Positions 12,305 to 24,332 of a stretch of DNA of 64,000 nucleotides are shown piece by piece. Every line of letters starts with the position of its first letter. Position 1 is the stretch's first letter. A program made the translations under genes and the position numbers. The stretch comes from Bryum argenteum (Eukaryota > Streptophyta > Bryopsida > Bryales > Bryaceae). The notes under the pieces were generated by a model. It saw only the letters and a list, made by a program, of their open reading frames with translations. It was not told the DNA's origin and searched no databases. The stretch lies in assembly GCA_037043015.1 (NCBI GenBank), contig CM073322.1, positions 27,928,364-27,992,363 on the forward strand. The letters are read 5' to 3'.

Positions 12305-14030
12305 ATTAGTAGGTATAATCAACAAAAAAATTATAAAAATAAGATTCTCCAAAAATAGGAAACTAAATACATATTTATATTTACTTGATCCGTTATTAAT
12401 AATAAGATGTCTACACTCATAGGTGTAAATAATTGAAATTATATGGCAAGGGCATCTGACGACCTTCACGTTTCTAATCGTTAGCATGCAGAGCAATTAT
12501 AAGACGCAACGAGAATGGTACACTCTTCGCAAGGCTACAATGGCGACATAAGTGCTCTACAAGATCGATCATGGCTTCTTGAAGCTAGTTAATCTAGCCC
12601 TCTGATTCCAAAGTGGTTAGCTCAAAGTACAGAGAGCTTGATTATTAAAAAGTGTGCGATCATTATGTGCGACTAGGGATCCTCTAATGTTGAACGGTTC
12701 TTGTTGGACAAGAAATAGCTCTTCTCGCTGCACGAAGAGACTCCGACGCCCAAGCAAAAATGCTCCAGTTTGAGGGGAGTGACAAAGAAAGTCCTTCTTT
12801 GTCAATCTTCTTGCTTGTGATAGCTGAGTAGCAATATTGTCATTGGTAAATCGATCGTGATTTAATTGATGGATGTGTTTAAGGCATAGTAACAATGGAT
12901 TGTTTAAAGCCCATTTGTGGAACGAAGATGCTTACAATGAAGAGCATAAGACGAAATACGGACAAGGTATGCAGATGTTTGGAAAACAATACTTATTATG
13001 ATTATATTCGTATTCAAGTCTCTAAGTAAGTCTTGAACGTGATGATAGCTTGGATGTGGGTTTGGTTTATGATATCGATCATTTGTATGGAATTAAATTT
13101 TAGAGTTTAAAAAAATCATGGCTTGTCTGTATGAGACTTGATTTTTTGTAATAATCCTGAATATTGGATTTGTTTAAAAGAAAACAAGGTATACACATAC
13201 ATGCTTTAATTTCTTTTAAACTTTGAAATTTTAATTCATACAAATGACCGATATCAGAAACCAAACCCACATTTAAGCTATCATCATCTTCAAGACTTAC
13301 TGAGAGGTTAGAATACAAGCATAAGTAATTAAAATAAGTGTTGTTTCTTAAACATCTCTGTACCTTCTCAATGTTTCTTCTTCGGCCTGTCATTGTAAGC
13401 ATTTTTGTCCTTGAAATGGGCTTTAATCCGTTAGATGTTAGTATGCCTGCAATGCATATATCAATGAATCACTATCAAATTATCAGTGACCGTATTGGTG
13501 TTCAGCTATCTCAAGCAAGAATATTAACGAGGAAGGACTTACTTTGTCACTCCCCTCAACTTTAGTTAGAGCATTTTTGCTTGGGCGCCAAAGTCTTTTC
13601 TTGCAAGCAAGAAGAGCTATTCATGGTCGACCCAATACCGTTCTGCACTAGAGGATTCCAAACACACGGAAAATCTTGCACTTTTTAATGATCGTTCTTC
13701 GTGGACTTTGAGAGATTGAGCTAACCAGTTTGGAATCATAGGGCTAGGTTCACTAGTTTCAAGAGGCAATGATCGATCTTGTGCAGCACTTTTGTCGCCG
13801 TCATAGCATTGTAAGGAGTGTACCATTCTTGTTGTGTCTGAAAATCTCTCTACATGCAAACGGTTAGAAACGTCAAGGTCATGAGATGCTCTGGCAAGAA
13901 GATTTCAAATATTTACACATGTGAGTGCAGACATCATTCCGTTAATAACGGGTCAAGGGAAGAATAATATGTCTTTAGTTTCCTATTTTTGAAAATCCTA
14001 TTTTTATAATCATTTTGTTGATTACACACA
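12305..14030. repeat. large inverted repeat of AP2 exon 1-exon 2 sequence
   Basis: Left arm about 12305-13130 reads forward: upstream region, exon-1-like, intron, exon-2-like, intron 2. Right arm about 13190-14030 is the reverse complement of the same order. The spacer is about 60 bp. Arms are clearly diverged but alignable throughout (both carry the 83-bp exon-2 equivalent). A transcript through the locus would fold into a long hairpin. Confidence 0.8.
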
Positions 14031-14930
14031 TTAGATATATAAATATATAGAATCTGAATTAGAGAATTTACTACTTGGAAAACAAATTTGACTGATGGAT
14101 AAATTGGAAGTCTGGTAACAACGGACGGTTCGAAGCCCATTTGTGGGAGAAAAATGCCTACCATAACAAGTAGAAGAAGAACTGCAGACTAGGTACGCAG
14201 ATGTTTGAAAAACAATACTTATATCAATTATGCTCGTATTCTAACATCTGAGTAAGTCTTGAACATGATGATAGCTTGAATGTGGGTATGTTGTATGATA
14301 TCCGTTATTTGTATGGATTAAAATTTGAGAGTTTAACATATATAGAAGGCATGAATGTGTGAGTCTTGCTTTTTCCAAACGAATCTTGAATTCGAAAGTA
14401 AGAGCACCATTTCGTTTTGTTTTTGAAGGTCAAAAGTAGTAGTTGGTTTCATATTACCGATCACTCTTGATGCTCAATAGTCCATATTAAAGAAGAGAAT
14501 CTAAAGAACTTGAGTTGTTTGAATATGCTTGAATATCGTTGTGAGAGCTTTATTGAAACCTCAAGAATATCTTCACTCGTTGAATTCTATAATTGGATTA
14601 GTTTCTTTCTCTTTGACTAGAAGATTTGACTAATTAGAGAATATTAATGAATTTCATTGTACGTGGTGCGTAACTACACTCTATCTTGGTGCTTATATAG
14701 AGGAGTATGATTCTAGTCGAGCCTATGACCTCGCAGCTCTTAAATTTTGGTGACCTAAACTTTCAAATTTCAATCTTCTCAATTTCAAGGTATTAATCTC
14801 AACACAACTAGTATATTTCCTAATTCTATTCTATGTATTTTCATTTTGAATGAGTATAATCAACAAAATGATTATAAAAATAAGACTTTCCAAAATTGGA
14901 ATTAAGTACATAATTATCTTCACTTCATTA

Positions 14931-15223
14931 GTAGAAAATGGCACAAAAGTGACAAACGTAATGACTTGACCGTAATGACACAAAGTGTTAGTTTTAATTG
15001 TGCTTCTAATGACATCACAATAAATCATGATATTTGTCACTTTTTCTTAAATATTTTTGGGTTGTAATAAGCATACCACACCCTAATAGATTAGTAAAAA
15101 AATTAATGAAAAGTGACAAATATAATAATTTATTGTGATGTCATTATAAGCACAATTAAAATATGCACTATGTGTCATTACGGTCAAATCATTACGGCCG
15201 TCACTTTTAGTGCCATTTTCTAC
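14931..15223. mobile_element. palindromic MITE with TA target duplication (293 bp)
   Basis: Both ends read GTAGAAAATGGCAC inward, flanked by TA at 14929-14930 and 15224-15225. The inverted repeats run about 130 bp from each end (shared phrases cgtaatgac, gaccgtaatgacaca, ttttaattgtgctt, aatgacatcacaataaat), so almost the whole element is a palindrome. It has no coding capacity. TA duplication suggests Tc1/mariner-type mobilisation. It interrupts an AP2-upstream copy. Confidence 0.85.
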
Positions 15224-16939
15224 TAGAGCTTGACCCCTTCGTAACATAATCATGTCTGCACTCACACGTGTAAATAGTTGAAATCTTTTTGTCATGGCCT
15301 CTGATGATCTTTACGTTTCTAGTTGTTACCATGCAAATAGATTAACAGAAGCAAAAAGAATTGTACACTCTTCGCGACGCCATAATGGCGACCTAAGTGT
15401 TTCACAAGATCAATCATTGCCTCTTAAAGCTAGTCAACATAGCCCTGTGGATAACTTGTAGAAGCCTGCCCCATTGCACTATGGGCCTTGTCACTATCGT
15501 ATCTTCCTACATGAGGCATATATACCATGATTTGTGGCAACGGGGGCTCACGTTCGCGCGGCCCTCACTCAATCTCGACTCACAAAGTCATAATGAGAAC
15601 TTAAATATAACCCACACACTTGCATCGTTGCAAATTACTTAAGTGTATCCCACGTTGCAAATTGCTTGGGAGCAAAAGCATAACCATGGCCCGTCTTATT
15701 ATTAAGTAGGGTAGGACCTAGTGTGTCACTCTTGGTTAACATACGCCTTAGCTTATACTGATCAACATATGTATCATTTTTTGGACCATCAATCTACTAG
15801 AAATTAAATGCACATGAGGCAAATTTGAAAACTCATGTTAATTTACATGATCATATGGTTACATGCCAACTCTAGTCTATGTATTTGCCAACTTCGGTGT
15901 ATCTATTAGTAAGTATAATCAACAAAATGATTATAGAAAATAAAATATTCCAAAAATAGAAAACTAAGTACATATTTATTAGACCTGTTATTAACAGAAT
16001 GATGTTTGCACTCACAGGTGTAAATAGTTGAATTTTTTTGCCAGGGTCTCTAATGACCTTTATGTTTCTAACTATTAGAATAAAGAGATTATTGGAGGCA
16101 ATGGGAATGGTAAACTCTTCGTAACGCCAAAGAATTATTTATTCAAATACAAATTGATTCATTTATTATCAAAAAATTATTGGCATTGAGCATCAAAGCA
16201 CAACATTGAATTTTATGAATTTTAAAGATTTGGACATGCACATTAATGTATAAATATGGTGTATTCAGAATAAGTAAAGTAGATACAATGAATTTGAATG
16301 TTAAATCTCTTGTAAGAACAAATAAGAATTGCAATTCTATTTTCAAATCTTAGAATTCTTTGAGACTATTGTTGTATATATAATTGGAGTTCGTTCCACT
16401 TACAGTTATATTTGTTTGATGAACCTTTGATGCTTTGAAACACTAGCATTTACTCTACCTTGCATTTATTCCCAATCTTGCATATTCACTGGAGTTTTAT
16501 GAATAAATACCTCTCTGTGTACATTGTCACTTTTGAGCAGAGGTGTTGATTTGTTATCAATAGTGTCACGCAATAATATGCGAAGAAGCTCGTACTAGGC
16601 TCATGTTCCATACCGTTCGGTGTTTTATGGGTTGCCGCGGCCATACAAGTAGCTCGGAGTGCGACAAACTCCTCACTTACGTGGGCCGGGTCAATCGATG
16701 ATCCAGAATGTGGATGGCCTATAGGAGCTTGCCCCATTGTACTACGGGCTGGGTGTCTGTAGTATCTTCCTATTGGAGGCATACATGCCATAATTTGTGG
16801 TAGCGGGGGCTTGCGTTTGCGAGGCCCTCATCCAACCCCAACTTACACATTTGGAATGAGTACTTGAATATAATCCAAGTTGGGTCAGACCTAGTGTGTC
16901 ACCGTCGGTTTACAAACGTACCGATGTGCACATGAGGCG

Positions 16940-17540
16940 AATTTCAGAATTCTTGTTCATTTATTTTATGCAAATTTGAGAACTCTTGTTCATTTATTTT
17001 ATGCAAATTTGAGAACTCTTGTTCATTTATTTTATGCGAATTTGAGAACTCCTGTTTATTTATTTTATGCAAGTTTGAGAACTCTTGTTCATTTATTTGA
17101 TCATACGGTTACATGCCAACTCCAGTAAATGTATTGCCAAGTCCAATCTATGTATTGCCAAGTCCAATCTATGTATTGCCAACTCAGTGTCTCAGTCTAT
17201 GTATTGCCAACTCAGTCTATGTATTGCAAACTCCAGTCTATGTATTGCCAACTCTAGTTTATGTATTAGTGAGTGTAATTAACAAAATGATAAATAAATA
17301 AGCTTCTCCAAAAATAGGAAAGTAAGTACATATTTATCTTCACTTGCCAACTCTAGTTAATGTATTAGTGAGTATATTCAACAAAATGATTATAAAAATA
17401 AGCTTTTCCAAATTAGGAAACTAAGTACATATTTTTCATCACTTGCCAACTCTAGTTTATCTATTAGTGAGTATAATCAACAAAATGATTATAAAAATCA
17501 ACTTTTTTAAAAATAGGAAACTAAGTACATACTTATCTTC
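16940..17540. repeat. three adjacent tandem-repeat blocks upstream of the AP2 gene
   Basis: 16945-17105 holds about five copies of a 32-bp unit (aatttgagaactcttgttca plus tttattttatgc). 17115-17270 holds about seven copies of a 20-22-bp unit (tctatgtattgccaactcc). 17245-17540 holds three copies of a unit of about 110 bp (gtgagtataatcaacaaaat ... ggaaactaagtacatatttatc). The units are single or few in the decayed upstream copies, so expansion is specific to the intact gene's upstream region. Confidence 0.85.
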
Positions 17541-17673
17541 ACTTGGCCTCTTGTTAACAGAAAGATGACTTCAATGACAGGTGTAAATAGTTGAAATCTT
17601 TTTTGCCAAGGCCTCTGATGACCTTCATGTTTCTAATTGTAAGCATGCAGAGAGATTATCGCATGCAGCAAGA

Positions 17674-20600
17674 ATGGTACACTCTTCACTACGCCATGAC
17701 GGCGACAAAGCTAGTGAACTTAGCCCTGCAATTCCAAAGTGGTTAGCACAGAGTCCTAGGAGCAGGATGATTAGAAAGTGTAGAATCTTCTCTACGTTTG
17801 CGGATCCTCTAGTGCAGATTGGTACTCGGTCGACCAGGAATAGCTCTTCTGGCTTGCAGGAAGAGACTCAGGCACCCAAGCAAAAAAGCTCCAGGTTCAG
17901 GGGAGTCACTAAGTAAGTCCTTCCTCGTCAATCTGAGGAGCAATATCATCACTAATAATTTGATCGTGATGATTTGACTAATAGATGCTTTGCAGGCACA
18001 GTAACACCGGACGGTTTGAAGCCCATTTGTGGGACAAAGATGCTTACAATGACAAGAAGAAGAAGAAAGGCAAACAAGGTACGCAGATGTTCCAAAAAAC
18101 AATACTTATGCTCGTATTCTAACTTCTCAGTAAGTCTTGAACGTGATTATAGCTTGGATGCACATGGGTTTGATTTACGATATCCGTCATCTGATTTACA
18201 ATATCCGTCATCTGCATGGGTTAAAACTTCAGACTTTAAAAGAAATCAGGGCATGTATGTGTGAGTCAGTGAGACCTGCTTTTTTGCTTGGGCTCCGGAA
18301 ACAGCTTCCGATCGAACGAACTGGGTTAGCTTGCCAAAGTCAGTCAGTAGAGATGATACAACCTGCCTGCGCGCGCGCGCTGCGAGTCCTTGAGTTACTA
18401 GCCTGATCATTAGTTTCATCAATTATAGAACCGAGCCAAACATTGGAATGTGTTCATCTGCTGCCGCACAAGCGCTCTTGTCCTCATTGTTATCATGTAG
18501 CTGTCCTCAGAGGTTCCTTGCTCGTACTGCACCTCATCGCACATGTTTCCTTCGCATCGAATTTAATGGTCAATTCCGTAAATTTGAAGCACGTTTGAGC
18601 GTTGCAGATTACGACTTATTTGTCATATTCTATGCATACATACAGTTGCAATAAATTTAGGAGTGGTGCATTGCAAGCTCTGGTGGTCTTCGGAAGTAAG
18701 AACATTCTTTCGTTTTGTAGTTTAAAAGTAGTACTTGGTTTCATAACATTGATCACTCTTGATGGTGCGGAGTCCATGATCAGAGAACTCGAGTCTGTAT
18801 GAATATGTTAGACTATTGTTGTGAAAGCTTTATGAAAAGTTTGAAACCTCAAGATTATCTTGACTATTGGATTCTACAATTGGATTAGTTTCTTTCTATC
18901 TGACTAGAGAATATTAATCAATTTCATTGTACCTGGTGACTACAGTCTATCTTGGTGCTTATATGGAGGAGAATGATGCTGCTCGAGCATATGATTTGGC
19001 AGCTCTTAAATATTGGGGACCTGAAATTTCGAATTTCAATCTTCTCAATTTCAAGGTATTAATCTTAACTCAACTAGTAAATTTCCTAGTTCTGATTCTA
19101 TTTATTTCCATTTCTAGTTTCAAGTCAACAGTATCTTCTTAGTAAACTAGTGGAACATGGGTACTTGGGACAAGAACATGCTAAAGACTAAACGATTCTA
19201 TATAGCTTATGTGAATGCAAATTTTAAAAAATAAAATAAATTCTCAATTTGGCAAATTTGTCCTGGTATGGAAAAGTGGACTTATTATAGATGCCTCCAT
19301 TGACTTGATGCTATTTATGCATCACGCCCAATAAAAAAAACAATATATTGTTAATTATTGAGTTATTATTGTTATATTACAGTTGAAAGATTATACTCAA
19401 CAACTCAAAGATATGGCCAAAGTTCCAAGGGGAGAGTATCTCGCTAGTCTTCGAAGGTAAGGGTGATGACAACTGGTTGATCTTATGAAAGAACTATTTG
19501 AAAGTTGAAGTCCTTCCTTGCACTACATGTTTATCTTTTATTGAAATTATTACAAGGAATGTTTTTATGCTTATTCTTCCTTATTGATGGTTCTTTTTAG
19601 GGTAAGCGATGGATTCTCAAGAGGAAAATCAAAATACAGAGGAGTAGCGAGGTAAGCAAGAAATTTGTTTCATGATGTTCTTATACTTCATTTCACCTTG
19701 AGGAGAATTTAAGTGGCGCAATAAGTTGCATCAAACGATAAAGTCAATGGTTGAGACATTTAAATGCCGACTTTGACACTTTGTATAGAGATGAACCGAT
19801 TGAGACATTTGAGCTGTAGATTGATCCATAATAACATTTATGTAATTGCAAATCAAGTTCCATGACTTGGAATTATATAACTAGGAACCAACTCACTAAT
19901 TGGGCTTGTAAGGAAATGATATTATTGAGAATATAAGAAAAAGTTCCTGTATTCTCTTAAGTAGTTAACTTAAATTGCTAAATATTTGATCTACCAACAC
20001 CATTAAAATTAGGAGCACATGCACCTAGTATACGAGTATTAGAAGTATCAAAACATCCTTGTGGATAAGTTTGTTAATTTTTTTGATTTTGATGTATTTT
20101 AGGCACCATCAACATGGACGTTGGGAGGCTCGTATTGGCCGAGTGGAAGGAAACAAATACCTATATCTTGGAACCTTTAGTAAGTGAAGCCTCAATAATA
20201 CTCTAGACAGTAACTCATCTTAAACAATCTATATTTTTTTCAGCAATTCAGTTTACTTCTAGAGATTAATCATAGTTTTTACAATGGCTGCATAATTTAT
20301 TGGTGTTCAAATTTTAAGTAAGCAAATCAACATTTACATCTTTCTTTTGAACCCACATTATGCAAGTTGTATCTTTTTGTATCCAAAATTGATTCATTTT
20401 TTTATGAAAAAAGACAATAAATAATGACGAAGTTTGGCTATTACAGGTACGGAAGAAGAAGCTGCTATAGCGTATGATCTAGCAGCAATTAAGTATAGGG
20501 GGCGATCAACTCCCACAAACTTTGACGTGTCTCTCTACCCCAATGTTGTTCCGTAAGTAGCATTTGAAAAATTTTAATTAGGTAGAGATGTCAAATAGGT

Positions 20601-21263
20601 ACTCACACCAAAGAGCATATTCAAACATGAAATTAAAGCCCATATTTGAATAGTTCTATTAGTCAAATCATATAAAAAAAATCACCTACTTCACATAATG
20701 TGGTTTCGGCTATCCAATAAGTTGTGGAAAATATTATATTTGTATTGTTTATTTAAGTCCAATGAAGTTTAAATGTAATGTCTTTCTGGAGGTAGGAGAT
20801 TATTATGTGGTAAAGATAGTCTGGAGATGTGTCTACCTTAAGTTTTAAAGTAAGCATATAAGCTACATTGCAATAATTGTATTTTTATTGCAGAGATACT
20901 CAAGTCAAAAAAGGATCCAAGAACAATACTTCAAAGAAAAAGGTGGAAAGGAAGCTTAGAAGGAGTCCAACCTTTACCACAAGTAACAATGAAGCTTCAT
21001 CGATTGTCTCTCAAACAACGGAGAGCAAAGTTAGTGAACTTCCAATAACCAATGATGATGAAGGAGGTGATTCCGGTGGTGCACAACCGATGTATGACAT
21101 CAATGAGGATATATGGAGTTCGGAGTGGCCTATGGTTGACCCACAAAGTATGCCTGTGGAATCTCTAGCTTCAATATGTGAAGGGTTTGATGATGATATT
21201 GAGACTTCTATTCATGGAGGAAACAATTTCAACCCTTATGATATGGAGGATATATTTCAATGA
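17674..21263 (+). CDS. AP2-subfamily double-AP2 transcription factor, WRINKLED1-like
   Basis: Eight exons: 17674-17912, 17996-18078, 18946-19055, 19383-19456, 19601-19651, 20103-20179, 20447-20552 and 20894-21263; about 369 residues. First AP2 domain (about residues 73-142): [60 protein letters not shown]. Linker: [25 protein letters not shown]. Second domain: [56 protein letters not shown] and EYLASLRR are WRI1-like; Arabidopsis WRI1 activates glycolysis and fatty-acid synthesis genes. Domain 1 is derived: TKHSNTGRF replaces the usual TRHRWTGRY/F. The VYL residues, on a separate 9-nt exon in Arabidopsis WRI1, are fused to exon 3 here. The C-terminus is acidic ([22 protein letters not shown]), like an activation region. 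ATG 17674 is conserved in the decayed copies, supporting this start. Confidence 0.9.
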
Positions 21264-22770
21264 TGACGTACCACTACGATGAGTAAATAAACAATCCTAT
21301 ATATATTGATTTTAATATACATCTCATGTGTAGATCATCATCAATATTGTATATAGAGCAAGATGCTACATATTTTGAACATGGCATTTTGAACTAAATA
21401 AGACATGCATATTCTACATGTGTTTAGGATAGGGATGTAGGATTGTAATGGTAGAGATATTTAGAATTCTTTAAGGGTTGTTTTTAAATTTACAAAGTAT
21501 TGACCTTAAGTTTGTAGCTTACAAGAATTATTATATACATAGTATTGTCAGTCTTGTCCATTCCTGGCTCTCCTCTCTACTCCCTAGCTCTCCTATATTT
21601 GCATTTTACGAGGTAAGTCCATCATCAATTTCTTTCTTTCTTTTGTTTGGATTAGGTAGTTGTTGAGGGTAGAGAGATTTTACGTGCAACATTCATTTGA
21701 ATTGGAAGTGATATCAAGTAGGAGGTTGGAGCTCATCAGGATGACTCAACACTCTTGTCCACTCCCTGGCTCTCCTACATCTGCATTTTACGAGGTAAGT
21801 CCATCATCAAACTTCTCTGGTATTGTGTATACATGGTGTACATAGGAATCAATTAAGTGTAAATGACATTTCTTTCTAAGATAGAGACATGATATATAAA
21901 GCAAAGCAACACATGAACCATTAGCTACCAGCTGAAGTAAATTTTGTGCCCATTACATTGACTTTACTTATGTCCGAATTGCACATCTACACCACTTGTA
22001 ATTAAGGTGACGTCTACGTCACAAGAGGGATAATATTCCAAATGCTTCAGTTTACAAAAGCTTCATAATCTTGAGCCTTTATCATTTTCGTCACTTATCC
22101 CAATAAGTTTCTTACTTTTGTACAGTTTGTCCTTAGCGTTAAGGAAACAAGCCTTATAGATCAAGATTGAAGGAAAAAATAAATAATTCTTTGGTAGATT
22201 ATTGTCATTGAGCAACAAAGCACACCATTGAATTTTAAGAATCTTCAATTTTTGGGATTTGGACATGCACATTAATACATAAATATGATATAATTATATA
22301 GAATAAGTAATTAAAGTAGAAATAACGAATTTGAGTTTTAAATTTCTTGTAAGAACAAATAAAAATTGCAACCCTACTTTTACCTTAGAACTCTTTGACA
22401 CTATTGTTGTATATATAATTGGAGTTTCTTCCACTTGTAGTTATCTTTGTTTGATGAACCTTTGATGCTTTGAAACACTATAATTTACTCTACCTTACAT
22501 TAATACCAATCTTGAAATTATCTAACAATGAAATAACTATAGCAAGATACCACTTAAAATATGAGAAATACAAGTGATAATCCAAATGTAAAAAAATATC
22601 AAACTCCAAAATGCCAAAACTCCCAAACTATTATAGTTCATATCAATAAAGTACATAATCAAACAAGTATTTAAGAAAAAGTGGGGGACCTGTAGCTTGT
22701 AAAATTCCAATATTTGGATTTGAATATGTTGAAGGAACTTTATGTAGTCTAACACTACAAACCTCACTAA
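21264..22770. other. AP2 3' flank; no gene seen
   Basis: Contains a short imperfect tandem duplication (about 21550-21635 and 21757-21832, sharing gcattttacgaggtaagtcc and the phrase ctggctctcct). 22190-22520 is the original of the segment copied at 16140-16480. 21478-21666 is open but has no recognisable content. Confidence 0.6.
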
Positions 22771-24332
22771 TCACCTCTTTGCAGATCCATTGGTAGAATC
22801 TCCAAGGATAGGTTCACATTTCTGAAACTCTAACACAACCTGAATCAAGACACAAAACACTTTTTAATAATAATCATTTGTTCAAAGAAACAACTAAAAT
22901 AATGATTGAACTTGAAAATTGCTAAACCATAACCAGTCGTTAAGATATGCAAACAATCCTATAAGAAACCATAAACAATGGAACCGTTCTCTTATGGAGA
23001 AAACACAACTAAGGAAACATACCTTCACATGAGCAGGATGGGTACCAATTGCTGCCATAACCTTTAGCCAACAAATTTATCAAATATGTTAGATTCACAT
23101 ACAACACACAATGAAAATGTTCATCGAAACATATTTAGAAACATCATAAACAAAGTAAGAATCCAAAGGAATGAGCAATGTTCACACCGTCTCAAATCGT
23201 TCTCCGCGTACATTAAGCCGGATAATTTGCATGCCTTTTCTGACCATCACACCTCCATAATCTTCTTCAGAATTGTAGATTATGGCACTTGTAGCAATGA
23301 GTTGATCACGAGCGGTTATCAATCCCGACTTATATGCATTTCCACCTTCGATAACTTCACCGACAAAAATGTTTCCATATTTGTCGTCCTCAAAAGCAAT
23401 GCCTGAAACATCACCCTAAATCACTGAATCAAAGACCTTATCATGCAATAACGAACATAACAATCCATGTGAGTTGGCCTTTTTCAAAAAAGAACCCAGT
23501 AATCATGGATTATGAAATTCTGACGACAAATGATATGAATATTTTGCAAAGAAAGAGGCTTCTCACCTAAAGGTTTGGAGAGCTCCACTTTGATTCGACT
23601 GCAACCGGCGGGAGGCAAATCATTTTCCTCATCGTTTGCACTTGTGGAGGTGTCTCTCTCGGAATTGAAGATGGCTCTCAAAGAATGACATGAATCAATA
23701 AATTGGCCTGCTGCTCCGTCTCTGTGTCCAGATTCGAAACTATGCTTCCCAATGCCTGACCGAGAACAAAAACACAAAAATCATATCAACACTTTGCAAG
23801 CTCAGCTCTCTCAGAAAGAACACCCAAATCGAAAGAACAAACCAAACAATTATCAACGTGACTTGAGAAAAGACCTGGAATTGGACCTTTTTTCAGTATT
23901 GGATTCTCCGTAAAACACAGTTGGATGATTTGACTGAACTAAATCGCATCACAAAGCTAAACTACGAGGATGGTTGGTGCTCAAGGAAAGAAGTGAATGT
24001 TTCTACATCTACCACGCCATAGCCATCGCCGATGGGACGTAACCAAGCGAGGTAATTGAGCCATCATCCCCCAGAAATATTCACTCGGAAATTCCAACTG
24101 CTTGCAATAGGGTGATGAAAACTCATGGCAATCATCCTCTCAGAAATTTGCATTACTGCCATCCACTTCCAATGGGGTAATGGACGGTGTATCTAGTTGT
24201 GGAATTGAGAATGTGCTTACCCAGGTGGGGAGGGCGTAGGAAAGCGGCACCAAGAGCGTGTTTTGGAGAAGAATTGGAGAGCAATGGCAATGTGGGGGGG
24301 CGAGCACAGACGAGGTTGCCCGCCATCGCCAT
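22771..24332 (-). CDS. plastid-targeted PDZ-like domain protein
   Basis: Five exons on the minus strand: 24332-24221, 23755-23567, 23402-23188, 23061-23023 and 22839-22771; about 208 residues, all phases fit. The N-terminus (MAMAGNLVCARPPTLPLLSN) is Ala/Ser/Pro-rich with few acids, typical of a chloroplast transit peptide. The folded part is PDZ-like: the carboxylate-binding-loop phrase KPLGIAFEDD, then GNIFVGEVIEGGNAYKSG, DQLIATSAIIYNSEEDYGG and GMQIIRLNVRGERFE. This order resembles the PDZ domain of thylakoid MET1/TEF30-type photosystem II assembly proteins (compare GDRVIATSA and YGRTMYT), but the TPR region of that family is absent, so this is a single-domain relative. The ATG at 24332 is chosen over an upstream non-ATG frame because it begins the transit-like stretch. 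Confidence 0.82.

Larger units (their letters stand above)
9951..16481 (+). pseudogene. decayed duplicate of the AP2 locus (upstream region, exons 1-3, 3' flank)
   Basis: This block repeats, in order, sequence found at 16482-22520. 9951-10350 matches 16482-16870. Copies of the AP2 upstream region recur at about 10660-11075, 11560-12510, 14850-15430 and 15770-16130. Exon-1-like sequence is at 12515-12786 and, inverted, at 13826-13543. Exon-2-like 83-bp pieces, the same length as the intact exon, are at 12884-12966, 13446-13364 (inverted) and about 14110-14192. An exon-3-like 110-bp piece is at 14680-14789. 16140-16480 matches the AP2 3' flank at 22190-22520. No exon 4-8 sequence was found. The reading frames carry stops and changed splice sites (for example the exon 1 donor near 12787), so no product is expected. 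It is a host-gene duplicate that decayed and rearranged. Confidence 0.85.
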
